Origin: Actinomycetales bacterium
GTDB taxonomy: Bacteria; Actinomycetota; Actinomycetes; Mycobacteriales; Mycobacteriaceae
Length of the DNA: 9,537 bases
Assembly: GCA_012838715.1 (NCBI GenBank)
Contig: DUOR01000419.1
Span: forward strand, 1-9,537
Direction: 5' to 3'
Numbering within the stretch: the stretch's first letter is position 1; each line of letters begins with the position of its first letter. Below are positions 1 through 7,105 of this stretch, one piece after another. A program made the position numbers and the translations under genes. The notes under the pieces were generated by a model that saw only the letters and a program-made list of their open reading frames with translations, did no database searches and was not told the DNA's origin.

Positions 1-2187
1 CTGATTCAGCCGCGGCCCACGCCCATGCCGCACCAGGCGGAGCGGCAGCCCGGACAGCCGATGGGCCCGGCGGCGGGACCGCCCGCAGCGCCGCTGGGCA
101 CCCTCGAACCCTGGTGGAGCAACGAGAAGACGGTGCTGAAGGTCATCTCGGCCGTCGGCGCTCTGATCGTCATCGCCGGCGTCGGGCTGCTCATCGTCCT
201 GGCCATCGAATCGGGTTTGCTCGGCCCCCTCGGCCGCGTCACCCTCGCGTACGCGCTGGCCGTCGCGCTGGCCGGTGCGGCGGTCGTGGTCCATAACCGG
301 GATCGCGCGAACGTCGGCGTGACGGCGCTGGCCATCGCCTCGCTGTCCACGGCGCACCTGACCACCATGTCCCTGGTCCTGTGGCTGGAATGGTGGGACA
401 GCTGGTTCGCGGTGGCGGTGATCCTCGCGGTCACCGCCCTCGCGTACGCCGCGGCCAGAAACAGGGACTCCAAGGCGCTGCTGATAACGGCGGGCATCAC
501 CGGCCTGGTCGCGGCGCTGTCGGTCTCCGACACCGGTGTCAGGGACAACCTGCAGGATGCGCTGCTGATGATCATCCTCGTCATCCCCGTCGCCATGTCA
601 CTGGTGTGGTGGGGCCGGCACCACGAGCAGAACGTCTCCGCCACCGCCGCCGTGGTCTTCCTGCTCACCGCCGGCCTCATGTACGGGCTGACGTACAACA
701 CGTGGATCATCTTCATCGTCCACCCGCTGCTGGCGATCGTGCTGGCGGCCATGACATTCCTCGACCGCAGCTTCGTGCTCGAGGCGTTCACGCCGATCAC
801 GCTGCCACCGCTCATGCGACCGGGCGGCCCTGGCGGGCCCGGTGGACCGGGCGGCCCTGGCGGGCCCGGTGGACCGGGTGTCCGCCTGCCCATCGACCCG
901 CGGCCCGCCGGATTGTCCGTTCCCCTTCCTCCGCGCCCGCGGACGCACGGATACTCCTCGGTGAACCTTGGGGCGCTGGGCGTCCTCGCGTGGACGACGG
1001 TGCCGGTCATGGCCGTCGCCGGGCCCGACGCCCCCTCGGCCCTGCTGATCGCCGTGGCCCTCGGCCTCATCGTCGGAATCGTCGGGCTCCCGGTCATTCC
1101 GCGGCCCGATTTCGGCTGGCTGACCGCCGAGTCGGCGGCCCGGGCCGGCGGTTTCCCGATGCGGACGATGAAGGGTTCCCACGACGACCCGCGCATGGAC
1201 ATCCTGCAGATGGCCGGCTTCATCACCGCCGCCCTGCCCGCATTCCTGCTCGCCGTCCGTGACCTCGACACGACGTGGGCGCGCATCCCGGTCGCGCTCA
1301 TCGCCGCCGTCATCGTGTGGATCTCGGTGTACAAGCCGTCCGAGAACGGCAAGGCCTACGTCGGCGTCTGGACGGCCGCCGCGATCTTCGGCAACTGGCC
1401 CGCCATCGTGCTGACCATCTTCTCCCCGAACTACCTCCGGGAGTACGGCTTCTGGACGAGCGCACTCGCCGCGCAGAACGTCCACCTCTCCGGCCTGCTG
1501 CTCGGCGTCATCGCGCTGGGGCTGCTGGCGATGGTGGTCGTCCACCGAAATGGTGCGGGCGCCTTCGAGAAGATCTGCGGCCTGCTGGGCCTGGTGCTGA
1601 CGGCGGTGCCGGTGGTGACGCTGCTGACCGCCATCGGCCTGCGGTTCAGCCTTGCGCACATGCTCGTGTCCATCGGCTGGATGGTCGCGGCGGGCTGGCT
1701 GATGCTCGCCCCGAAGCGCCTCAACGTCGATTCCAACCTCGCCGGAGCCCTGGTCATCGCGGCCGCGGCGGTGCTGAAGCTGGTGTTCTACGACATGCAG
1801 GCGATGCACGGCATCACCCGCGTCATGGCGTTCCTGGTCTGCGGCATCATCCTGCTGGCCATGGCCGTCATCCGCAGCCGCAAGGACGACGCCGCCGACG
1901 AGAAGGCCCGCAGTGCCGGTGGGCCGGCTGGACCCCACGGTCCCGGTAGTCCGGGCCACCCGTCCCCCGGCCACGTGACCGCAGGCGCCCCGCCCGCCGG
2001 CCACCGGTCCGACCCCGGAGGGCACCGTGCCCCGGGCCCGCACCCCGGCCACCGCTCCGGAACCGACGCGAATCAGAACCCCGGGCAGGGTTCGGGGCCC
2101 GCTCCCCGGCCGAACCCCGGGCCAAGCCATGCTCCCGGGGATGGATGGGGCATCCCGCCCAGCGACGGGACGCCGCCGCGCAACTAG
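1..2187 (+). CDS. DUF2339-type polytopic membrane protein, 5' end outside the window
   Basis: The frame is open from base 1 to the TAG at 2185-2187, so the start lies upstream. The ATG at 25 has no Shine-Dalgarno sequence before it and sits in a Pro/Gly-rich linker, so it is unlikely to be the start. Numbering from that ATG: a Pro/Gly-rich segment (1-28), then about 17-18 hydrophobic segments between 38 and 617. The first segment runs into IESGLLGPLGRV (61-72) and the last part reads KLVFYDMQAMHG...R (585-599). Both resemble the conserved ends of the DUF2339 membrane family, known to me as uncharacterised. A PGG repeat (266-285) lies in a non-membrane linker between the two halves. The tail (about 630-720) is Gly/Pro-rich with eight His. 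The protein is surely integral in the cytoplasmic membrane; its function is unknown. It converges on uvrA. Family call fairly sure, function none. Confidence 0.85.
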   Translation: MIQPRPTPMPHQAERQPGQPMGPAAGPPAAPLGTLEPWWSNEKTVLKVISAVGALIVIAGVGLLIVLAIESGLLGPLGRVTLAYALAVALAGAAVVVHNRDRANVGVTALAIASLSTAHLTTMSLVLWLEWWDSWFAVAVILAVTALAYAAARNRDSKALLITAGITGLVAALSVSDTGVRDNLQDALLMIILVIPVAMSLVWWGRHHEQNVSATAAVVFLLTAGLMYGLTYNTWIIFIVHPLLAIVLAAMTFLDRSFVLEAFTPITLPPLMRPGGPGGPGGPGGPGGPGGPGVRLPIDPRPAGLSVPLPPRPRTHGYSSVNLGALGVLAWTTVPVMAVAGPDAPSALLIAVALGLIVGIVGLPVIPRPDFGWLTAESAARAGGFPMRTMKGSHDDPRMDILQMAGFITAALPAFLLAVRDLDTTWARIPVALIAAVIVWISVYKPSENGKAYVGVWTAAAIFGNWPAIVLTIFSPNYLREYGFWTSALAAQNVHLSGLLLGVIALGLLAMVVVHRNGAGAFEKICGLLGLVLTAVPVVTLLTAIGLRFSLAHMLVSIGWMVAAGWLMLAPKRLNVDSNLAGALVIAAAAVLKLVFYDMQAMHGITRVMAFLVCGIILLAMAVIRSRKDDAADEKARSAGGPAGPHGPGSPGHPSPGHVTAGAPPAGHRSDPGGHRAPGPHPGHRSGTDANQNPGQGSGPAPRPNPGPSHAPGDGWGIPPSDGTPPRN
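818..878 (+). repeat. 27-bp perfect tandem repeat encoding a PGG collagen-like tract
   Basis: Two identical 27-bp units (821-847 and 848-874) follow one another, and exact 27-bp periodicity extends over 818-878. Within each unit the codons give three Pro-Gly-Gly triplets, so the protein carries six PGG triplets plus a final PG. Codon choice differs between triplets inside a unit but is identical between units, which points to a recent duplication of a 27-bp block. The tract falls in a linker between hydrophobic segments of the DUF2339 protein. Confidence 0.9.
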
Positions 2188-2200
2188 TTGCCGCGGCGGC
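2172..2200. terminator. Hairpin across the stop codon, between convergent genes
   Basis: Left arm GCCGCCGCGCAA (2172-2183), loop CTAG (2184-2187) and right arm TTG-C-CGCGGCGGC (2188-2200) form a 12-bp stem with one bulged C at 2191. The loop contains the TAG stop of the DUF2339 gene. There is no T-run after it on either strand, so it is not a classical intrinsic terminator. Its place between convergent genes fits a transcript-end structure for the upper-strand gene. The call as terminator is inference; the base pairing is seen. Confidence 0.45.
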
Positions 2201-2226
2201 CCGCGTCGGAAAGCACCTGCCGGGAA

Positions 2227-2243
2227 CCCGCGGCCGGCGCGGG
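2227..2243. terminator. Small GC hairpin just beyond the uvrA stop
   Basis: CCCGCG (2227-2232), loop GCCGG and CGCGGG (2238-2243) form a perfect 6-bp stem 6 bases beyond the uvrA TAG. On the uvrA strand it is flanked only by short TTT and TT stretches. It may help end the uvrA transcript, but short GC stems are common by chance in DNA of this composition. Confidence 0.3.
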
Positions 2244-2249
2244 AAACCG

Positions 2250-5111
2250 CTAGCGGCGCCCCTCGAGCAGCGGCTTGAGGTACTGGCCGGTGTGCGACGC
2301 CGGCACCTCGATGATGTCCTCCGGGGTGCCCTGCGTGACGACGGTGCCGCCGCCCGAACCACCCTCCGGACCCATGTCGATGATCCAGTCCGCCGACTTG
2401 ATCACGTCCAGGTTGTGCTCGATGACGATGACCGTGTTGCCCTTGTCCACCAGGCCCTGCAGCACCAGCATCAGCTTGCGGATGTCCTCGAAATGCAGGC
2501 CCGTCGTCGGCTCATCCAGGATGTAGACGGTCCGGCCGTTCGACCGCTTCTGCAGCTCCGCCGCCAGCTTCACGCGCTGCGCCTCACCACCGGACAACGT
2601 CGTCGCCGCCTGGCCGAGCCGCACGTACCCCAGGCCCACGTCGACCAGGGTGTTCAGGTACCGCGAAATGCCCTGGATGGGCTCGAAGAACTCGGCGCCC
2701 TCCGAAATCGGCATGTCCAGCACCTCAGCGATGGTCTTGCCCTTGTAGCGGACCTCCAGGGTCTCGCGGTTGTAGCGGGCGCCGTTGCACACCTCGCACG
2801 GGACGTACACGTCCGGCAGGAAGTTCATCTCGATCTTCAGGGTGCCGTCGCCGCGGCACGCCTCGCAGCGGCCGCCCTTGACGTTGAAGCTGAACCGGCC
2901 CGCCTTGTAACCGCGGACCTTCGCCTCCTGCGTGTCCGCGAACAGGTTGCGGATCTTGTCGAACACGCCCGTGTACGTCGCCGGGTTCGACCGCGGGGTG
3001 CGGCCAATCGGCGATTGGTCCACCTGCACCAGCTTGTCCAGCTGATCCAGGCCCTCCACGCGGGTGTGGCGGCCCGGCACCTGGCGGGCGCCGTTGAGCT
3101 CGTTGGCCATGACCTTCGCCAGAATCCCGTTGACCAGCGTCGACTTGCCGGAACCGGACACGCCGGTGACGCAGGTGAGCAGGCCCAACGGGAAGGTGAC
3201 GTCGATGTTCCGCAGATTGTTCTCCCGCGCCCCGCGGACGTGGACCAGACGGTCGAAGTCCACCGGGCGGCGCTTCTCCGGCGGCTGGATGGCGCGGCGG
3301 CCCGCCAGGTAATCGCCGGTGATGGAGTTCTCCGCGTCGAAGATGCCCTGCGGTTCACCCTGGTAGACGATCTCGCCGCCGTACTCGCCGGCCCGCGGGC
3401 CGATGTCGACGAGCCAGTCGGACTCGCGGATCGTGTCCTCGTCGTGCTCGACCACGATGAGCGTATTGCCCAGGTCGCGGAGCTTCTTCAGCGTCTGGAT
3501 GAGCCGGTGGTTGTCACGCTGGTGCAGGCCAATCGACGGCTCGTCGAGGACGTAGAGGACGCCCGCCAGGCCGGAGCCGATCTGCGTCGCCAAGCGGATG
3601 CGCTGCGCCTCACCGCCGGACAGCGTGCCGGCGGAGCGGGCGAGCGACAGGTAGTCGAGGCCGACGTCGAGCAGGAAGCGCAGGCGCGCCTGCACCTCGC
3701 GGAGGACGCGGCCGGCGATCATCTCCTCGCGCTTGCCCAGGGTCAGGGCGTCGAGGAACGCGGAGCAGTCGGCGACGGACATCTCCGTCAGGCCGGCGAT
3801 GGACTTGTCGCCGAAGCCCTCCGCGGCCAGGGTGACCGAGAGGATCTCCGGGCGCAGGCGGGTGCCGTTGCAGGAGTGGCAGGCGACCTCGCGCATGTAC
3901 CCCTCGTAGCGATCCTTCTGCGCGTCGCTCTCCGCCTGGTCGAGCTTGCGGTGCAGGTACGGCATCACGCCCTCGAACGGCGCGGTGTACTGCCGGGTGC
4001 GGCCGTAGCGGTTGCGGTAGCGGACGCTGATGTTGTGGCTGGAGCCGTGCATCAGCGCCTTGCGCTGCGGCTTGGTCAGGTCCTCGAACGGCGTCTCCGG
4101 GTCGAAGCCCATCTCCCCCGCGAGGCCGGCGATGAGCTTCTGGAAGTACTTCTTGTTCAGCGTGCGGTTCCACGGGCCGATGGCCTCGTTGACCGGACGG
4201 GACGGGTCGGGCACGACGAGGTCCTCGTCGACCTCGTGCTTCGTGCCCAGGCCGTCGCACTCGGGGCAGGCGCCGTACGGGGAGTTGAAGGAGAACGACC
4301 GCGGCTCGAGTTCCTCCACGTTCAGGCGGTGCCCGTTCGGGCAGGCCATCTTCTCGCTGAAGCGCTGCATGCGGTCGGGGTCGGAGTCGTCGAGGTCGAC
4401 CATGTCGATGACCACGACGCCGTCGGCAAGCCTCAGTGCGGTTTCGACGGAGTCGGTGAGGCGCTGCTTCTGCGTCGGCTTGACCTGCAGGCGGTCGACG
4501 ACGACGTCGATGTCGTGTTTGACCTGCTTCTCCAGCGTCGGGGGGTCGGTGAGGCGGTGCATTTCACCGTCGACGATGACGCGGGCGTAACCCTGCGCCG
4601 CCAGATCCGCGAACAGGTCGACGAACTCGCCCTTGCGGGTGCGGACCACCGGAGCCAGCACCTGGAACTTCGCGCCCTCCTCCATCGCCAGCACCTGGTC
4701 GACGATCTGCTGCGGCGTCTGCGAGGAGATGACCTCGCCGCAGGTCGGGCAATGCGGGGTGCCCGTCCGCGCGAACAGCAGGCGCAGGTAGTCGTACACC
4801 TCGGTGATGGTGCCCACGGTCGACCGCGGGTTGCGGTTCGTGGACTTCTGGTCGATGGACACCGCCGGCGACAGACCCTCGATGAGCTCGACCTCGGGCT
4901 TCTCCATCTGGCCGAGGAACATGCGGGCGTAGGAGCTCAGCGACTCGACGTAGCGCCGCTGCCCCTCCGCAAAAATCGTGTCGAAGGCCAGCGAGGATTT
5001 GCCCGAGCCGGACAGCCCCGTGAACACGACCATGCGGTCGCGGGGAAGATCGATGTCGACGCCCTTGAGATTGTGCTCCCGGGCGCCCCGGACGATGAGC
5101 CGTTCGGGCAA
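2250..5111 (-). CDS. uvrA: UvrA, excision nuclease ABC subunit A
   Basis: UvrA is the damage-recognising ATPase of nucleotide excision repair; its dimer binds UvrB and loads it on lesions in cytoplasmic DNA. The 953-residue product has both ABC halves: Walker [10 protein letters not shown] (32-40) and GVSGSGKST (650-658); signature LSGGEAQR (497-504 and 839-846); Walker B VLDEPS (521-526) and ILDEPTT (864-870). The second zinc module is C749-X2-C752-X19-C772-X2-C775. The first has C257...H261 and C282-X2-C285, the CPNGH form I recall in mycobacterial UvrA. Cys pairs 121/124 and 411/414 may bind another zinc. I chose the TTG at 5111: GAAAGG lies 8 nt upstream and the product begins [15 protein letters not shown], like family N-termini. 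An in-frame ATG at 5246 would add 45 unrelated residues and lies upstream of the likely promoter. Complete gene, divergent from the MBL-fold gene. Confidence 0.97.
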   Translation of the reverse strand: MPERLIVRGAREHNLKGVDIDLPRDRMVVFTGLSGSGKSSLAFDTIFAEGQRRYVESLSSYARMFLGQMEKPEVELIEGLSPAVSIDQKSTNRNPRSTVGTITEVYDYLRLLFARTGTPHCPTCGEVISSQTPQQIVDQVLAMEEGAKFQVLAPVVRTRKGEFVDLFADLAAQGYARVIVDGEMHRLTDPPTLEKQVKHDIDVVVDRLQVKPTQKQRLTDSVETALRLADGVVVIDMVDLDDSDPDRMQRFSEKMACPNGHRLNVEELEPRSFSFNSPYGACPECDGLGTKHEVDEDLVVPDPSRPVNEAIGPWNRTLNKKYFQKLIAGLAGEMGFDPETPFEDLTKPQRKALMHGSSHNISVRYRNRYGRTRQYTAPFEGVMPYLHRKLDQAESDAQKDRYEGYMREVACHSCNGTRLRPEILSVTLAAEGFGDKSIAGLTEMSVADCSAFLDALTLGKREEMIAGRVLREVQARLRFLLDVGLDYLSLARSAGTLSGGEAQRIRLATQIGSGLAGVLYVLDEPSIGLHQRDNHRLIQTLKKLRDLGNTLIVVEHDEDTIRESDWLVDIGPRAGEYGGEIVYQGEPQGIFDAENSITGDYLAGRRAIQPPEKRRPVDFDRLVHVRGARENNLRNIDVTFPLGLLTCVTGVSGSGKSTLVNGILAKVMANELNGARQVPGRHTRVEGLDQLDKLVQVDQSPIGRTPRSNPATYTGVFDKIRNLFADTQEAKVRGYKAGRFSFNVKGGRCEACRGDGTLKIEMNFLPDVYVPCEVCNGARYNRETLEVRYKGKTIAEVLDMPISEGAEFFEPIQGISRYLNTLVDVGLGYVRLGQAATTLSGGEAQRVKLAAELQKRSNGRTVYILDEPTTGLHFEDIRKLMLVLQGLVDKGNTVIVIEHNLDVIKSADWIIDMGPEGGSGGGTVVTQGTPEDIIEVPASHTGQYLKPLLEGRR

Positions 5112-5119
5112 CGCTGGCA

Positions 5120-5125
5120 CCTTTC
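5120..5125 (-). promoter_or_regulatory. Ribosome binding site of uvrA
   Basis: GAAAGG on the minus strand ends 8 nt before the TTG at 5111. The alternative GTG at 5120 overlaps this site and has no Shine-Dalgarno sequence of its own, so the site decides the start in favour of TTG. Confidence 0.65.
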
Positions 5126-5145
5126 GATTTCGTTGCCGGGTTCCG

Positions 5146-5165
5146 CCGACGGGCACCGCCGTCGG
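5146..5165 (-). other. Hairpin in the uvrA 5' leader
   Basis: CCGACGG (5146-5152) and CCGTCGG (5159-5165) form a perfect 7-bp stem with a 6-base loop. It lies in the predicted untranslated leader of uvrA, about 20 bp before the ribosome binding site. A regulatory role is possible, but nothing more in the sequence shows one. Confidence 0.35.
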
Positions 5166-5226
5166 GTCCCGCGGGTGGGTTTCCGCTAATGGGTGTAGCT
5201 TCGCGCGCGGTTCGCGCACCCGCCCA

Positions 5227-5255
5227 ATGATACATCCCTCATACATTCGTTCGAA
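5227..5255 (-). promoter_or_regulatory. Candidate uvrA promoter
   Basis: On the minus strand a -10-like TATCAT (5232-5227) lies 17 bp after TTCGAA (5255-5250), which matches the -35 consensus TTGACA at only three of six bases. The -10 fits the actinobacterial TANNNT pattern. Transcription would start near 5220 and give a leader of about 110 nt to the TTG start. The candidate LexA box overlaps the -35 and spacer. Confidence 0.4.
5239..5254. promoter_or_regulatory. Candidate LexA (SOS) box between uvrA and the MBL-fold gene
   Basis: Read on the minus strand, TCGAACGAATGTATGA has one perfect half-site (TCGAAC) and one degraded half-site (GTATGA for GTTCGA). Against the corynebacterial LexA consensus TCGAACANNTGTTCGA it matches 11 of 14 defined bases. 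It overlaps the predicted -35 and spacer of uvrA, a position suited to repression, and lies about 35 bp upstream of the divergent gene. The consensus is from memory and binding is inferred. Confidence 0.4.
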
Positions 5256-5277
5256 GGCGTGCAGGGTGTGCGCCGGT

Positions 5278-5283
5278 TACCCT
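5278..5283 (+). promoter_or_regulatory. Candidate -10 of a leaderless promoter for the MBL-fold gene
   Basis: TACCCT fits TANNNT and ends six bases before the ATG at 5290. This spacing would place the first transcribed base at or next to the A of the start codon. No Shine-Dalgarno sequence precedes the ATG, which fits a leaderless mRNA, common in actinobacteria. No convincing -35 is seen. Confidence 0.5.
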
Positions 5284-5289
5284 GGCGGC

Positions 5290-5988
5290 ATGAACGCCGA
5301 CAACGTGAACCCCGTGCACATCGACGACGACTACACCGGCGACCTGTCGCGCCACGAGGTCCAGCGCTTCACCGCCGGGACCGTCGACGTGTACAAGACC
5401 TCCGTCGGGGAGATGGACAACAACTGCTATCTCCTCGTCGACCGTGATGCCCCGGACCGGGCGCTGCTCATCGACGCCTGCGATGAGGCGGATCACCTCA
5501 AGTCGCTTGCCGACGCCGCCGGCGCGACGGTGCGCACCATCGTCACCACCCATTCCCACGGCGACCACGTGCAGGCGCTGGGCGAGCTGCTGGAGGCGTG
5601 GGACGCCCGCCACGTCGCCTCGTCGCTGGACGCGCCGGACCTGCCCGCCGACGTCGACCGCCGCGTCGACCAGGGCGACACCGTGACCTTCGGCGACGAC
5701 GTCGACCTCGTGGCCTTCATCCTCCGCGGCCACACCCGCGGCGGCGTGGGCCTGGCGCTCGACGAGGGTGACGGCCCGGCGCACCTGTTCGTCGGCGACT
5801 CGCTGTTCCCCGGCGGCGTCGGCAAGACGACCACGCAGGAGTCCTTCGCCCAGCTGCTCCACGACGTCGAGGAGCGCATTTTCGACAGCTACCCCGGTGA
5901 CTCGGTGGTCCACCCCGGTCACGGTTCGGATACGACCGTGGGCTCCGAAAGCCCCCACCTGGAGGAATGGCGAAACCGCGGGTGGTAA
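5290..5988 (+). CDS. MBL-fold metallo-hydrolase, glyoxalase II-like
   Basis: This 232-residue protein is a metallo-beta-lactamase-fold hydrolase. It carries THSHGDH with H88, H90, D92 and H93; a further His in RGHTRGG (H148); the bridging Asp in GDSLF (D170); and a final His in HPGHG (H211). All metal ligands of a two-metal site are therefore present. The arrangement and length resemble glyoxalase II-like and small thioester or sulfur-handling hydrolases; the substrate cannot be told. No signal peptide, so cytoplasmic. The ATG at 5290 is chosen because the frame upstream runs antisense into uvrA and a leaderless-type -10 lies just before it. A homologue (Rv1637c) sits divergently beside uvrA in Mycobacterium tuberculosis as I recall, so the pairing looks conserved, possibly sharing regulation. 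Family sure, substrate unknown. Confidence 0.92.
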   Translation: MNADNVNPVHIDDDYTGDLSRHEVQRFTAGTVDVYKTSVGEMDNNCYLLVDRDAPDRALLIDACDEADHLKSLADAAGATVRTIVTTHSHGDHVQALGELLEAWDARHVASSLDAPDLPADVDRRVDQGDTVTFGDDVDLVAFILRGHTRGGVGLALDEGDGPAHLFVGDSLFPGGVGKTTTQESFAQLLHDVEERIFDSYPGDSVVHPGHGSDTTVGSESPHLEEWRNRGW

Positions 5989-5992
5989 ACCC

Positions 5993-6021
5993 CGGACACC
6001 GCCGATTCGCGGGCGTAGACT
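5993..6021 (+). promoter_or_regulatory. Candidate promoter of the DoxX-like gene
   Basis: CGGACA (5993-5998, four of six matches to TTGACA) and TAGACT (6016-6021, TANNNT) are 17 bp apart. Transcription would start near 6028 and give a leader of about 67 nt. The 9-mer GTAGACTCG at the -10 recurs at the -10 candidate of helD. A promoter here means the gene need not depend on read-through from the hydrolase gene. Confidence 0.45.
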
Positions 6022-6045
6022 CGCGCTAAGGGAATAGGTAATCCC

Positions 6046-6060
6046 GGCCGCTTCCCGGCC
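6046..6060 (+). other. Small hairpin in the DoxX-like gene leader
   Basis: GGCCG (6046-6050), loop CTTCC and CGGCC (6056-6060) can pair in the region between promoter and ribosome binding site. The stem is only 5 bp and could be chance in this GC-rich DNA. Confidence 0.2.
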
Positions 6061-6078
6061 ATAACTGACAGCCGACAC

Positions 6079-6083
6079 AGGAG
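6079..6083 (+). promoter_or_regulatory. Ribosome binding site of the DoxX-like gene
   Basis: AGGAG precedes the ATG at 6095 by 11 nt, a little long but acceptable. The nearby TTG at 6084 is out of frame, so the ATG is the start. Confidence 0.6.
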
Positions 6084-6094
6084 TTGACCCGACC

Positions 6095-6904
6095 ATGATC
6101 CGCAAGATTGCCCGCCCGATGCTGGCCTCCGTGTTCGTCGCCGACGGCGTGGACACCCTGATGAACCAGCAGGATCACCTGGATGGTGCGCGCGAGGTGC
6201 TGAGCAAGGTGCGAGCCGTCGTGCCGGCCCAGTACTCGCAGCTGGTGCCGAAGGATCCGCAGACCGCCGTGCAGGCCGTCGCCGGCACCAAGGTCGCCGC
6301 CGGTGCCCTGTACGCGCTGGGCAAGTTCCCGCGGACCTCCGCGACCGCCCTTGCCGTGGTCCAGGTGCCCACCATCCTGGCCCGCCACTCCTTCTGGGAG
6401 ACCCAGGATCCGAAGGAGCGCAAGGCCCGCCAGACCGGTTTCTTCACCAGCATCGGCCTCCTCGGCGGCCTCGCCCTGGCCACCGCGGACACCGCCGGCA
6501 AGCCGGGCCTCGCCTGGCGCGCGGAGCACGCCGGCAAGCAGGTGAACAAGAAGGTGCAGAAGGCGCTGCCGACGAAGTCGGAGACCGAGAAGCGCACCGC
6601 CGAGCTGCAGGACAAGGCCTCCGGCTGGATGGAGAAGGCCCAGGAGTTCGGCCACGACGTCCAGGAGAAGGCCGCCGTCGCCTACGAGCGCGCCGGCGAG
6701 TACGTCGACGACAACAAGGACGACTGGAAGGACTCGCTGCAGACCTTCGCCGAGGAGGCCCGCGAGACCCTGGCCTCCGCCACGGAGACCGCCCGCGAAA
6801 CCTTCGCCGACGTCGCCGACGCCACGGCCGACCAGACGAAGCAGGCCCGCAAGGACCTCCGCAAGTCCTCGAAGCGCGCCCGCAAGCAGCTGAAGAAGAT
6901 GTAG
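6095..6904 (+). CDS. DoxX-like membrane protein with a charged helical (hendecad) tail
   Basis: The 269-residue product has two parts. Residues 1-135 resemble the DoxX family: RPMLASVFVADGVDTL (8-23), then hydrophobic segments near 58-77, 83-98 and 113-132, with the family-like motif VPTILARHSFW (91-101). Characterised DoxX relatives act in redox or envelope processes, but the role of this one is unknown. Residues about 145-269 are soluble, rich in Lys, Glu, Ala and Asp, and predicted helical. An 11-residue period is visible: EARETLA (221-227) and TARETFA (232-238); ARKDLRK (251-257) and ARKQLKK (262-268). The part before 245 is net acidic and the last 19 residues are strongly basic, a tail suited to binding acidic lipid, nucleic acid or polysaccharide. 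The start has an AGGAG site. A strong hairpin follows the TAG, yet the frame stays open for 65 codons beyond it. Confidence 0.88.
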   Translation: MIRKIARPMLASVFVADGVDTLMNQQDHLDGAREVLSKVRAVVPAQYSQLVPKDPQTAVQAVAGTKVAAGALYALGKFPRTSATALAVVQVPTILARHSFWETQDPKERKARQTGFFTSIGLLGGLALATADTAGKPGLAWRAEHAGKQVNKKVQKALPTKSETEKRTAELQDKASGWMEKAQEFGHDVQEKAAVAYERAGEYVDDNKDDWKDSLQTFAEEARETLASATETARETFADVADATADQTKQARKDLRKSSKRARKQLKKM

Positions 6905-6924
6905 ACGCACGAACCCCGACCCGA

Positions 6925-6956
6925 CGGCCTGGCCACCGCCCCCGGTGGCCGGGCCG
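6925..6956 (+). terminator. Strong hairpin after the DoxX-like gene
   Basis: Arms CGGCCTGGCCACCG (6925-6938) and CGGTGGCCGGGCCG (6943-6956) pair over 14 bp with one G-T wobble and a CCCC loop, 20 bases after the TAG. No T-run follows, so it is a terminator-like stem without the classical tail. Position and strength make transcript ending the simplest reading. Confidence 0.55.
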
Positions 6957-7004
6957 CGGCGATCGCGGGGCCCCGGCCCGATGGCCGCGGCACGGCGTCG
7001 GCAA

Positions 7005-7059
7005 GCACCACTGCGAACGGCACCGCGAGCACCACCGCGAACAACACCGCACGCACCAC
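7005..7059. repeat. 24-bp imperfect tandem repeat, about 2.3 copies
   Basis: Units 7005-7028 and 7029-7052 match at 19 of 24 bases, and the first seven bases (GCACCAC) recur at 7053-7059. In the frame of the upstream DoxX-like gene the repeats read as ASTTANGT, ASTTANNT and ARTTPTAG, an Ala/Thr/Asn-rich octad. They lie in the gene-free stretch 6905-7172. Confidence 0.6.
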
Positions 7060-7099
7060 GCCGACGGCAGGGCGGCGCGGCGCGGGAATCGCGTGCCGG

Positions 7100-7105
7100 T
7101 AGACT
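7100..7105 (+). promoter_or_regulatory. Candidate -10 of the helD promoter
   Basis: TAGACT fits TANNNT and lies within the same 9-mer GTAGACTCG as the -10 candidate of the DoxX-like gene. Transcription would start near 7112 and give a leader of about 61 nt to the GTG at 7173. No recognisable -35 is seen at the expected distance. Confidence 0.4.

Noticed and set aside
6..2130. Long minus-strand frames (6-1352 and 598-2130), one with a GPP collagen-like run
   Set aside because: Antisense shadows of the DUF2339 gene; the GPP run is only the complement of the PGG-coding repeat.
2145..5189. 1014-codon open frame on the + strand across uvrA
   Set aside because: It is the antisense shadow of a GC-rich gene whose product is unmistakably UvrA. 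The translation is Arg/Val/Asp/Leu-rich with no domain, and its start lies inside the upstream gene.
4978..5289. N-terminal extension of the MBL-fold protein from 4978
   Set aside because: It would overlap the 5' end of uvrA on the other strand and the shared promoter region; the ATG at 5290 with its -10 is far better.
6682..7059. Minus-strand frame with a signal-peptide-like N-terminus (MVRAVLFAVVLAVPFAVVLA)
   Set aside because: The hydrophobic start is made by the 24-bp repeat read backwards. There is no ribosome binding site, and the frame runs antisense through the hairpin into the DoxX-like gene.
7005..7059. CRISPR-like array
   Set aside because: The repeats are contiguous, imperfect and without spacers, and no cas gene is present.
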